Assembly: GCA_016722065.1 (NCBI GenBank)
Contig: JADKGX010000002.1
Coordinates: forward strand, 558,001-622,000
Length of the DNA: 64,000 nt
Reading direction: 5' to 3'
Source of the DNA: Planctomycetota bacterium
Lineage (GTDB): Bacteria; Planctomycetota; UBA8742; UBA2392
Shown: positions 1-8,217 of the stretch, one piece after another
Numbering within the stretch: position 1 is the stretch's first letter
How the letters are laid out: every line of letters starts with the position of its first letter
Made by a program: the position numbers and the translations under genes
The notes under the pieces: model-generated
Told to the model about the DNA's origin: nothing
Databases searched by the model: none
The model's input: the letters and a program-made list of their open reading frames with translations, nothing else

Positions 1-111
1 GCGCCTGCCCCCGCAACGAGGTGCGCTGGCCCGGAAAGCCCGGAATAGTTCTATATCGAACTCTGTTTTGCTGTGAGAACGTCACGGATCAAACCGAACA
101 TGGAGGCCAGC

Positions 112-747
112 ATGTACCGCACCCTTTTTGTCACCACGCTGTTTTCACTTCTGCTGCTCGCTGCTTGCAGCGACCCCACCGGCAACAGTGCCTCTGCCAA
201 CACGGGCGACGCCAAAAAAGTCGTCGAGGAAAAAGGCAAGGAACTGACGTTCAGCCAGGAGGGCAGCAAGATTTCGTTTGTGGGCGCCAAAGTCACCATG
301 AAGCATCCCGGCGGGTTTTCCAAGTTCGCCGGCAAGGTCATCACCAGCGACGACGGCAAGACCGTCAAGCAGGTTGAAGTTGACATTGACCTGAACTCGT
401 TGTGGGCTGCCAACGACGGTGACGGGGCCGACAAGCCCAACGAAAAGCTGACCGGGCACCTGAAAAGCGCTGATTTCTTCAATGTCGAAAAGCACCCCAA
501 GGGCAAGTTCGTAAGCACTGAAATCAAGAAAGACGGCGACAACTTCATAGTCACTGGCAACCTGACTTTTCACGACGTGACCAAATCGGTCACCTTTCCG
601 GCCAAGGTTACGGCCGATGCCGGCAAAGTTACGGCCAAGGCCGAGTTCAAGATCAATCGCCATGACTGGAAGCTGGACTACAACGGCGCCATCGACAACG
701 CGATCCATGACGACGTCGCGATCCTGTTCGATATCCAAGCCAAATGA
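112..747 (+). CDS. YceI-family lipoprotein
   Basis: The 211-residue product has a lipoprotein signal peptide with lipobox LAAC, Cys at residue 19. The rest reads as a YceI-type lipid-binding beta-barrel: an opening GSKISFVG stretch, then HLKSADFFNVEKHPKGKF, GNLTFHDVTKSV and a closing FKINRHDWKLDY. YceI proteins are lipocalin-like and bind isoprenoids or other amphiphiles in the periplasm; the ligand cannot be told from sequence. The start at 112 is chosen over the upstream ATG at 73 because it puts the signal peptide at the N terminus and has GGAGG about 5-9 bases upstream. The gene is monocistronic, ends at a strong hairpin and converges on the DUF1704 gene. The family call is secure; membrane placement is inferred. 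Confidence 0.92.
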   Translation: MYRTLFVTTLFSLLLLAACSDPTGNSASANTGDAKKVVEEKGKELTFSQEGSKISFVGAKVTMKHPGGFSKFAGKVITSDDGKTVKQVEVDIDLNSLWAANDGDGADKPNEKLTGHLKSADFFNVEKHPKGKFVSTEIKKDGDNFIVTGNLTFHDVTKSVTFPAKVTADAGKVTAKAEFKINRHDWKLDYNGAIDNAIHDDVAILFDIQAK

Positions 748-760
748 CCCTGGGTAACGC

Positions 761-800
761 AACCGGCCCGGGACAACGTCCCGGGCCGGTTTGATTTTGA
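761..800. terminator. Bidirectional intrinsic terminator
   Basis: A perfect 14-bp stem (761-774 with 778-791) closes on a 3-base AAC loop between two convergent genes. The plus side is followed by TTGATTTTGA; the minus side has no strong U-tract. Confidence 0.75.
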
Positions 801-805
801 TTCGG

Positions 806-2053
806 CTAGTAGTCCGCGCCCTCGTCCTCCAACTGTTCCTGCGGCATGCGCAGGCGCACTGTTGCCTCAAGGTCCTTGAAGAACAGCGGCAGGTGCCGGG
901 GCGGATACAGAATGCCTTTGCCGTTCTTGTACAGCCGTTGCACGATCCCAAGGTGCGCCACTCCCAGCTTGCCCATGTACAGAAGTTCAAAGCTCTCGGG
1001 GCTGGTTTCCCACAACTGCTTTACTTGCTCGTATCCATAGAAGTAGATGTGGTCCTTGGTGTAGCCGCCGCCCCGAAAGGCACGCTCGCAGATGGCGTAA
1101 GCTTCTGATTTGCTGAACTTGTACTGCGAAATCAGCACACTGAAGATGTCGTAAAACGACATTTCCTCTTTGTCCATCATGTAGACGGCCTTGACGCGCC
1201 CGGCCAGCAACCGCCTCCGTCGATTCGTCAGCACGCCTGCCAACTCTTCATTGAACGTTGCCAGGCCTTCCTCCGTGCTCAGATAGGCGCTGGCGGGTTT
1301 GTCGACACGCGGAAACCCGTGAAAGAACAGCGCCCGAAAGGGCTGCATTTCGGCGTTGCGCGTGCGCAAGACGTGGGTTTCGACTTCGTGCACTGCCAGC
1401 GATTCAATATCGTTCTTGCTGTAGAACGCCCCTTTGCGCAGCGCCACCGAAAGCTCGCCCGCGGCAGCGTCGCTGGACAGATAGCTGCGCACACGCACGT
1501 TGCACAGAAACTTCTGGCGGCGCACGATGTTGTTCAGCCTTGATCGCGCTTCCTTGGCATCAAACAGGTCGGTGTCTTCGGGCTCGGGCTCCATGGCCAG
1601 CCACTTCTCGGCCTTTTCCAGGGTGGACTTATCGGCTGTGCCAAACAATAGCCGCGACCGGTCCAGGAACTCCGGCGTGTTGCGAGATTCCAGCATGCAG
1701 ATGGTGTTGAACACCTCGTCACGCTTGGCGCGATAAATACGCCCTAGTTCGCTGTCCACAATGGGCAGGTTCAGCAACTCCACCTTGGTTGCTTCGGGGT
1801 CGAACTCTAGCTCGCGGTACACGTAGCGCGGGTTGGCCTGGGGCAGCTTGTTGCTGTTGATGTATTGCTTGGCGACGTCGGTACTGTTGACCGGGTTGAT
1901 GTATTTCAGCACGCGCAGCTTGGCACTGGCCATGCTGATGTGGCGGTCGGCCTCCAGCAACAGAAAGAAATCCTGGCTTTCGAAGGCTTCCTGATAACGC
2001 CGTTCCACGACGTGGGCTTCGTTGCGAAGGACACTTGGGGCTTGTTCGTTCAC
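806..2053 (-). CDS. DUF1704 (QEGLA-motif) putative metallopeptidase
   Basis: The 415-residue protein contains HEVETH (222-227) followed by EEGLA (261-265). These are the two hallmark motifs of the DUF1704/'flavohemoglobin expression-modulating QEGLA motif' family, which is related to tubulin-tyrosine carboxypeptidase-type metalloproteases. The two histidines and the Glu of EEGLA are the expected zinc ligands. A bacterial substrate is not established. There is no signal peptide or membrane segment, so it is probably cytoplasmic. The start is a GTG with GGAG about 7 bases upstream. TATAGT lies about 30 bases further upstream and may be a -10 element. It is transcribed alone between a convergent terminator and ffh. 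Family assignment is good; peptidase activity is inferred. Confidence 0.8.
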   Translation of the reverse strand: MNEQAPSVLRNEAHVVERRYQEAFESQDFFLLLEADRHISMASAKLRVLKYINPVNSTDVAKQYINSNKLPQANPRYVYRELEFDPEATKVELLNLPIVDSELGRIYRAKRDEVFNTICMLESRNTPEFLDRSRLLFGTADKSTLEKAEKWLAMEPEPEDTDLFDAKEARSRLNNIVRRQKFLCNVRVRSYLSSDAAAGELSVALRKGAFYSKNDIESLAVHEVETHVLRTRNAEMQPFRALFFHGFPRVDKPASAYLSTEEGLATFNEELAGVLTNRRRRLLAGRVKAVYMMDKEEMSFYDIFSVLISQYKFSKSEAYAICERAFRGGGYTKDHIYFYGYEQVKQLWETSPESFELLYMGKLGVAHLGIVQRLYKNGKGILYPPRHLPLFFKDLEATVRLRMPQEQLEDEGADY

Positions 2054-2161
2054 GCAGGCTCCGGCAACGCCGGAACACTATACACCAAGCGGGTTCGCGG
2101 CGCTACAGGGGAGTGTCGGAAAGTCGATCCGCCGGCACCTGCCATGTGAACAAAACTGCCG

Positions 2162-3631
2162 CTAGTTGATGTCAAACTGCTTACGAAATGCCGCCATGTC
2201 TGCTGCCGCCCGCCGCACGTTGGCCTTGGCGCGCTTCTTCTGACCCTTCAATTGCTTGCTTTGCTCAACCAGCGACTTCTTCTTGTCGCGGTCGATCTTC
2301 CAGGCCGCGGCCTTGCCCATCAGGCCTTGCTGCTTCAGGCCTTGAACCATCTCTCGCATCTGTTCAAAAGCCTTGAGCAGTCGGTTGACTTCCTCAATCG
2401 TGCGGCCCGCGCCCTTGGAAATGCGGCGTTTGCGGTTGGGGTTCAACTGTTCGGGCAGCCGGCGCTCTTTGGGCGTCATGCTGTTGATGATCGCCTCAAC
2501 GTGATCCAGGCCTTTTTCGTTCACCTGGTCCAGGGGCAGTTCGCTGGCGCCGGGAATCATCTTCAACAGTTCTGACATTGGCCCCATCTTCTTGATCGCC
2601 TTGATCTGCGTCAGGAAGTCTTCCAGCGTAAAGGTGTCCTCCATCAGCTTGCGTTCAAGCTCGATGGCGTGTTCTTCGTTAATGGCGCTTTGGGCCTTCT
2701 CGACCAGGCTGACCACGTCGCCCATGCCCAGAATACGGCCTGCCACGCGATCGGCATGGAACACTTCCAAGCCGTCCATCTTTTCACTGATGCCGACAAA
2801 ACGAATCGGCTTGCCCGTGATGGCGCGCACCGTCATGACCGCGCCGCCACGCGAATCGCCATCCAGCTTGGTCAGAATAGCGCCCGTCAGGGGCAGCTTT
2901 TCGTCAAAGGCCTTAGCTGATTTTACGGCGTCCTGGCCGGTCATGCCGTCGCAGACGAAAAACACTTCGTCGGGCTGGGTTCTGCGTGCGATTTCCTGCA
3001 CTTCTTTCATCAGGTCATCGTCAACGTGCAGTCGACCGGCCGTATCCAGAATCACCACGTCATGGCCGCCTTTGCGCGCGGCATCCAGGGCGCGGGCGCA
3101 GACCTCGGGGGGCGTGGATTTGCGGTCAGAAAACACCGGCACGCCAATGCCCTTGCCGACAACTTCAAGCTGATCCACAGCCGCTGGCCGCTGCAAGTCG
3201 GCGGCCACCAGCATGGGGTTTTTCTTCCACTTCTTTTTCAGGTACAGGGCCAGTTTGCCGCTGCTGGTGGTTTTGCCAGAGCCCTGCAGACCAGCCATCA
3301 TGATGACGGTGGGGCGGTCTCCCCGGAACTTCAGCTTGGCGCGGCCTTGTTCGTCCAGCATGCCGGGTTCAGACATCATGTTCACCAGCTCATCGTGCAC
3401 GATCTTGATGAACTGTTCGCCAGGGCGTACGCCCTGCAGCACGTCGGCGCCCAGCGCCTTTTCACGTACGCGTTCGGTAAAGTTCTTCACCACCGGCAGG
3501 CTGACGTCGGCCTCCAGCAGCGCGGTGCGAATCGCGCGCACTGCATCCTTGATGTTGTCTTCGGTGATGTTGGCGGTGCCGGAGATCTTGCGCCAAACGT
3601 CAGTGAAGCGGCTGGCAATGCTGTCGAACAT
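2162..3631 (-). CDS. ffh: Signal recognition particle protein Ffh
   Basis: The 489-residue GTPase delivers SRP-bound ribosomes to FtsY at the membrane. The order is N domain (1-90), G domain with P-loop GLQGSGKTT (114-122), ILDTAGRLHVDDD and TKLDGDSRGG, then an M domain with KKMGPMSELLKMIPG and the RNA-binding stretch RRISKGAGRTIEEV. The lysine-rich C-terminal tail is slightly longer than in E. coli (453 residues). ATG start; only a weak GGATGA lies upstream. In many bacteria ffh sits directly upstream of rpsP. Here it stands alone, and the rpsP neighbour is instead an M-domain-like fragment at 17720. The function is secure. Confidence 0.97.
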   Translation of the reverse strand: MFDSIASRFTDVWRKISGTANITEDNIKDAVRAIRTALLEADVSLPVVKNFTERVREKALGADVLQGVRPGEQFIKIVHDELVNMMSEPGMLDEQGRAKLKFRGDRPTVIMMAGLQGSGKTTSSGKLALYLKKKWKKNPMLVAADLQRPAAVDQLEVVGKGIGVPVFSDRKSTPPEVCARALDAARKGGHDVVILDTAGRLHVDDDLMKEVQEIARRTQPDEVFFVCDGMTGQDAVKSAKAFDEKLPLTGAILTKLDGDSRGGAVMTVRAITGKPIRFVGISEKMDGLEVFHADRVAGRILGMGDVVSLVEKAQSAINEEHAIELERKLMEDTFTLEDFLTQIKAIKKMGPMSELLKMIPGASELPLDQVNEKGLDHVEAIINSMTPKERRLPEQLNPNRKRRISKGAGRTIEEVNRLLKAFEQMREMVQGLKQQGLMGKAAAWKIDRDKKKSLVEQSKQLKGQKKRAKANVRRAAADMAAFRKQFDIN

Positions 3632-3710
3632 GGGTCATCCAATCGTGGATCGTGAAAGCGCCAGACGGTAGCAGTTTTCTGCCACGCAACCAGCGACGGC
3701 CGCGCGTCTG

Positions 3711-4271
3711 CTACTTTGCCGCCTTCTTTTCGGCCTCTGCCTTCAAGTCGGCAAGATGCGCCTTGAGCGTTTTGTCGGACGCATTCATCAGGTTGTACAT
3801 GCCGCGGAAAAACGGGTTGGGAATGCCGCCGTTTTCGGTAATCGTCACCTTGGTGCCGCCTTCCACTTCTTCAAACTCATAGGTCCAGGTGCCGTAAAAC
3901 ATTTTGTTTTCGTCGTCGATCTTCAACTTCAGGCGCTTGTTCTTTTCGAACTCCAGCACTTCCAGCTTGAACTCGTTGCGGCCGTCCTTCCACAGCTCTT
4001 TCCAGCTGGCTTTGCCGTCCTTGCCTGGTTCCCAGTTCTTCACCTCTTTCAAGTCGCTACGCCATTGCGTCTGGCTGGGCACGTCCGCCTGAAGGGCAAA
4101 AACGTCGGACACCTCTGCAGCGATCGTTTCGCTGCCCTTGGATGTATGCATTTCCGGCTGACTCGATCCGTACACCCACACGCCCCCCACGGCGGCCGCA
4201 ATCACCAGCAGCAGGCCCGCAATCACCCGCATCACGGGTGAGCCCTTTTTCTTCTTCTTGTCTTCGGCCAT
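3711..4271 (-). CDS. Membrane-anchored SRPBCC (START/Bet v1-like) protein
   Basis: The 186-residue product begins with a lysine-rich stretch (MAEDKKKKK), then one transmembrane helix at about 13-33. A 145-residue SRPBCC/polyketide-cyclase-like domain follows: SETIAAEVSDVFA, DLKEVKNWEPG, TWTYEFEEVEGGTKVTITENG, and a long C-terminal helix ending in AEAEKKAAK. Such folds bind hydrophobic ligands. The anchor should place the domain outside the cytoplasm. The start at 4271 has a strong GGAGG 7 bases upstream; the longer reading frame to 4427 overlaps the divergent gene and lacks protein-like composition. The fold call is good; ligand and role are unknown. Confidence 0.75.
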   Translation of the reverse strand: MAEDKKKKKGSPVMRVIAGLLLVIAAAVGGVWVYGSSQPEMHTSKGSETIAAEVSDVFALQADVPSQTQWRSDLKEVKNWEPGKDGKASWKELWKDGRNEFKLEVLEFEKNKRLKLKIDDENKMFYGTWTYEFEEVEGGTKVTITENGGIPNPFFRGMYNLMNASDKTLKAHLADLKAEAEKKAAK

Positions 4272-4404
4272 AGCAACCTCCGCTTGTGAAACAGCCTGCG
4301 CAGGATAGCATCCTTGACCTGCCTTGGCCCCTTGGGGCCGGCAACCAGCGGCTGCCGATACGTCGGCACGCGCGCGATAGAAGGCCGCAAGGCCTGAGGA
4401 TGCC

Positions 4405-6978
4405 ATGAGCGAAACACCAGGCGCCAAGCGCCTTCACGCCAACCTTCAACCCGCCGCAGGCGACCATTCCGATGGCAGCTATCGCAAGCGCCCCGGCGAG
4501 ATTCTTGACCGCCTGGAGCGCGGCGGCCATGCCGACAAGGAAGACCTGACCAGCGGTCGCATCACGCCGAGCGGCCACGCCGTGCCCTTTGGCAAGCAGA
4601 AACTTCAAGCCGAAATCAACAAACGCTGGCTGGCCGAGGAGCGCGAACGGGTACAGGCCTCACGCGGAAACCCGGTCGCCTACGGCCAACAAAGCGAAGA
4701 CTTGAATGAGGGCCTGCAACGCTTCTTGCGCACGCAAGGCTCCCGCGGCAACGCCACCGAGGGCGATTTGAGCGCCAAGGCCGCAGCGGCACAGGAGTAT
4801 GCGGCCAAGCTGGCGGCGGAGTATTACGACAGTTCCGAACCTCAGGTGCCCAGTTCCGAGTCAAACGACACGGCGAAGGGAACAGGACACCCTGAACGTA
4901 GCTCGTTTTTGGCGACTTCACGCGCCGACATGGACGCGCGCGGCTGGGATCAATGCGATTTCGTTCTTGTCACTGGCGACGCGTATGTAGACCACCCCAG
5001 CTTTGCCAATGCGGTGATCGGCCGGGTTCTTGAGTGGGCCGGGTTCAAGGTTGGCATTCTGGCGCAGCCCGATTTCCGCAACGTGGAAGCCTTCAAAGCC
5101 ATGGGCAAGCCGCGCCTGGCCTTTCTGGTCAGTGCAGGAAACCTGGACAGCAACCTGAACGCCTACACGGCGCACAAGCTGCCGCGCAGCGACGACCCCT
5201 ACAGCCCCGGTGGCAAACCCGGCAAGCGGCCCGTGCGCGCGACGATTGTGTACTGCAACATGCTACGCCGGGCATTTGGCAAGACGCCAATCATCGTAGG
5301 TGGCATTGAGGCCAGTCAGCGCCGCTTTGCCCACTACGATTACTGGGACGACAAAGTGCGCCGCAGCGTGCTGCTGGATTCCAACGCCGACATGCTGGTG
5401 TTTGGCATGGGCGAGCAACAGATTGTCGAAATCGCGCACCGCATGAATGGCGGCGAAAGCCTGCACGAAATCAACGACGTGCGCGGCACGTGCTACGTCA
5501 AAAAGGACATCTCGTACCTCCAATCCCCAGCGTTCATCGACCGCTTCGGAAAGCCGCTCAGCACGCTGGATTACGAGGCGCTGTTACCTGAAAGACCGGC
5601 TTGCGGAGTTCCAGTTCCGGGTGGCGAGCCAACCAACGTCAACGACGAGCACGGAACACGGAACACGGAGCAGGCAGTTGCTGATCGCGTCCAGGAACTC
5701 CAGGACACCGCCCCGGAAAGCATTCCCGAGTACCGCAAGAACTACTCGCGCGCCTTCAAGACCATTTTTGACCAGCAGGACCCTGTTCGCGGCCGGCCGC
5801 TGGTGCAGCGCCATGGCGCCCTCAGCGTGGTCCAGATGCCGCCGGCACGCCACCAATCCGAAGAAGAACTTGACCGCTGGTATGACCTGCCCTACACGCG
5901 CCTGCCCCACCCGGATTACGCGCGCGAGGGCATTCCGGCCTGGCTGACCACCCAGCACAGCATCAACACCCACCGTGGCTGCATGGGCTCTTGCACGTTT
6001 TGCGCAATCTGGATGCACCAGGGCCGCACGATCCAATCCCGCAGCATTGACAGCATTGAAAAGGAGGCCGCCAACATTACGCGCATGCCCAGCTTCAAGG
6101 GCTACATCAGCGATGTGGGCGGGCCCACGGCCAACATGTACGGCAACTATTGCACCGTGCAGCAAACACTCGGCGCGTGCAAAGACCGAGATTGCCTGCT
6201 GCCTGACCCCTGCCCCGCGTTGCGCCAGCACCTGGATAAGCAACTGGAGATGCTGGGACGCGTGCGCGCCGTACCGGGCGTCAAGAAAGCCTTCATCGCC
6301 AGCGGCATCCGCCACGACATGTTGATCGATGACAAGACGGCCGGTGCCAAGGGCGACGCCTACATCGAAAACCTGGCCAAACACCACACCAGCGGCCACC
6401 TGAAAGTCGCACCAGAGCACCTGAGCGACGACGTGCTGTCGAAAATGCGCAAGCCCGGCCTGCACAAGTTTGAGGAATTCAAAAAGCGCTTCGTGGAGGC
6501 CAGCAAGCGCGTGGGCAAAGAGCAGTATCTGGTGGCCTATTTCGTCAGCAGCCACCCCGGCTGCACGATGGACGAGCAGATCCGTCTGGCCGAGTACTTC
6601 AAACGCAACAACTGGAGTCCCGAGCAAGTGCAGGATTTCATTCCCACGCCCATGACGCCCGCAACGGCCATGTTCTACAGCGGGCTGGACCCCGAAACGG
6701 GCAGTTACGTCTACACACCCACCACAATGCGCGAAAAGCGCCGCCAGCGCGCGCTGATGCAGTTCGGCCGCCCCGAATTCCAGGGTCGCGTAAGAAAGGC
6801 CCTGCGCGAAGCAGGCCGCACCGACTTGATCGGCCGCCACAAAGAAGCGCTGGTGCCACCAGGCAACGAAGAAGACTGGGAAGACGACAACCCAGCAAGG
6901 CCAGCCGGAATCGGCAGCGGCCCGGCCACAACGCGCAAGCGTAACAACCCCTACCGGGGAAAGCGGCGGCGCTCGTAG
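4405..6978 (+). CDS. YgiQ-family radical SAM protein
   Basis: The 857-residue protein carries a radical SAM cluster motif at C526, C530 and C533 (RGCMGSCTFC). Family-specific segments are FVLVTGDAYVDHP, GGIEASQRRFAHYDYWDD, CKDRDCLLPDPCP, HLKVAPEH and QVQDFIPTPMT. It belongs to the YgiQ/UPF0313 group, whose reaction is not established. Compared with the usual 600-740 residues it has about 165 extra N-terminal residues, hydrophilic and without a recognisable domain. It also has a linker near residues 400-440 that includes a 7-base microrepeat (5650-5669). The C terminus is basic (RKRNNPYRGKRRRS). GAGGA lies about 7 bases before the ATG. It is divergent from the SRPBCC gene, so 4272-4404 should hold both promoters. 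Confidence 0.9.
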   Translation: MSETPGAKRLHANLQPAAGDHSDGSYRKRPGEILDRLERGGHADKEDLTSGRITPSGHAVPFGKQKLQAEINKRWLAEERERVQASRGNPVAYGQQSEDLNEGLQRFLRTQGSRGNATEGDLSAKAAAAQEYAAKLAAEYYDSSEPQVPSSESNDTAKGTGHPERSSFLATSRADMDARGWDQCDFVLVTGDAYVDHPSFANAVIGRVLEWAGFKVGILAQPDFRNVEAFKAMGKPRLAFLVSAGNLDSNLNAYTAHKLPRSDDPYSPGGKPGKRPVRATIVYCNMLRRAFGKTPIIVGGIEASQRRFAHYDYWDDKVRRSVLLDSNADMLVFGMGEQQIVEIAHRMNGGESLHEINDVRGTCYVKKDISYLQSPAFIDRFGKPLSTLDYEALLPERPACGVPVPGGEPTNVNDEHGTRNTEQAVADRVQELQDTAPESIPEYRKNYSRAFKTIFDQQDPVRGRPLVQRHGALSVVQMPPARHQSEEELDRWYDLPYTRLPHPDYAREGIPAWLTTQHSINTHRGCMGSCTFCAIWMHQGRTIQSRSIDSIEKEAANITRMPSFKGYISDVGGPTANMYGNYCTVQQTLGACKDRDCLLPDPCPALRQHLDKQLEMLGRVRAVPGVKKAFIASGIRHDMLIDDKTAGAKGDAYIENLAKHHTSGHLKVAPEHLSDDVLSKMRKPGLHKFEEFKKRFVEASKRVGKEQYLVAYFVSSHPGCTMDEQIRLAEYFKRNNWSPEQVQDFIPTPMTPATAMFYSGLDPETGSYVYTPTTMREKRRQRALMQFGRPEFQGRVRKALREAGRTDLIGRHKEALVPPGNEEDWEDDNPARPAGIGSGPATTRKRNNPYRGKRRRS
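5650..5669 (+). repeat. 7-bp tandem microrepeat inside the YgiQ-like gene
   Basis: CACGGAA is present about 2.9 times head to tail, in frame, in a linker at residues 416-422 of the radical SAM protein. The flanking residues (VPVPGGEPTNVNDEH, NTEQAVADRVQE) look like unstructured insertion sequence. Confidence 0.6.
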
Positions 6979-7042
6979 GCCAGAGTGGGCCGAATTGGTC
7001 GTGGCGGTTCCGCGACGTTGATCTGGCCGGTACACTCCGTCA

Positions 7043-8101
7043 ATGCCTGAACTCGCGCTGGAAACGATTCCGCCCAACGAACCCGCGCTGATCGCGCGGC
7101 TGGTCGAGCAAAATCTTGCCTTGCTGGATACCAGCTCAAGACCGGTACGGCGCGGCCAGCACCCCAAGCATCATGGCTGCGTGCACGGTGAGTTGGTTGT
7201 GGGCGAACTGGAGCCGCGCCTGCGCCACGGGTTGTTTGCGACGCCGGGCCGGTATGCGGCAGTGATTCGCTTCAGCAATGGCGCATCGCTGGACGACCGC
7301 AAAGGCGACGCCCACGGCATGGCCCTGAAGTTGTTCAATGTGCCAGGCCAAAAGCTGCTGGAACCATGCGACACACACGATTTCATATTGATCGACCACC
7401 CGGTGTTTTTCGCGCGCGACTGTGCGGGCTATGTGGAGTTGTTCGACGCGCTGCTGAACGCAAAGCAATCGATCCTGCCCAAACTGGCGTTCTTTCTGCC
7501 ACGCATGCTGGCCGAAATGGGCCATGTCTACCTCAGCCACCTGCACAAGCACCCGCAAGAGATGGCCATCATGCGCGCCATGATTGGCAAGCAGCCAGCT
7601 TCGCCAATGGCCAGCACGTACTGGAGTACAACACCCTACCTGCTTGGCCCCCACGCCGTGCGCTGGTCGCTGGTACCCCGTACGGCGATGCTCAAGCCCG
7701 TCGCCCCCAGCGACTCGCCCGACAAGCTTCGGCTTGCCTTGGCGCAGCAGCTTGCTGGCAGCGACTTCGAGTTTGACTTCATGGCCCAACAGCAGACCAA
7801 TGCCGAAAGCATGCCGATTGAAGACCCGCGCACAGAATGGGACGACAAAGAATCGCCCTGGGTCAAGCTGGCCACGCTGCGCCTGCCCGCACAGAAACCG
7901 GACACACCTGAACTGATGGAGTTCTGCGAGAATTTGAGCTTCAACGTATGGCGCTGCCTGCCGCAGCACCGACCCCTGGGTGGAGTCAACCGCGCGCGCC
8001 GGGCGATTTACGAATCCATCACGCGCCGCCGCCACGAACTAAACGGCACGGCCATGCGCGAACCAAGACTGGAAGAATTCCAGCGGCTGTGGCAGGCCTG
8101 A
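7043..8101 (+). CDS. Small catalase-like heme protein
   Basis: The 352-residue protein matches the short catalase-related family (catalase/allene oxide synthase fold) rather than a full 480-residue catalase. Visible segments are PKHHGCVHGE (41-50) with the expected distal His, YAAVIRFSNGA (71-81), GMALKLFNVPG, and near the C terminus R319-x-x-x-Y323, the layout of the proximal heme tyrosine. Members use heme and peroxides or lipid hydroperoxides; the actual substrate here is open. No signal peptide and no clear ribosome-binding site. It lies 64 bases after the YgiQ-like gene on the same strand and could be co-transcribed. Confidence 0.75.
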   Translation: MPELALETIPPNEPALIARLVEQNLALLDTSSRPVRRGQHPKHHGCVHGELVVGELEPRLRHGLFATPGRYAAVIRFSNGASLDDRKGDAHGMALKLFNVPGQKLLEPCDTHDFILIDHPVFFARDCAGYVELFDALLNAKQSILPKLAFFLPRMLAEMGHVYLSHLHKHPQEMAIMRAMIGKQPASPMASTYWSTTPYLLGPHAVRWSLVPRTAMLKPVAPSDSPDKLRLALAQQLAGSDFEFDFMAQQQTNAESMPIEDPRTEWDDKESPWVKLATLRLPAQKPDTPELMEFCENLSFNVWRCLPQHRPLGGVNRARRAIYESITRRRHELNGTAMREPRLEEFQRLWQA

Positions 8102-8217
8102 AGGGGCCATCGGCTGTTGCGCAACTTACTTTGTTTGCGAACTTACGTTGGCGGACGATGAGTGCCTTTGCAGTGGCCTGTCGCTATACTGATTCGGGAC
8201 TGGCAAACGGTTCGGCG

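Noticed and set aside
5584..7167. A 527-codon minus-strand frame antisense to the YgiQ-like gene.
   Set aside because: It overlaps a well-supported radical SAM gene and the start of the catalase-like gene, and its translation shows no family motif.
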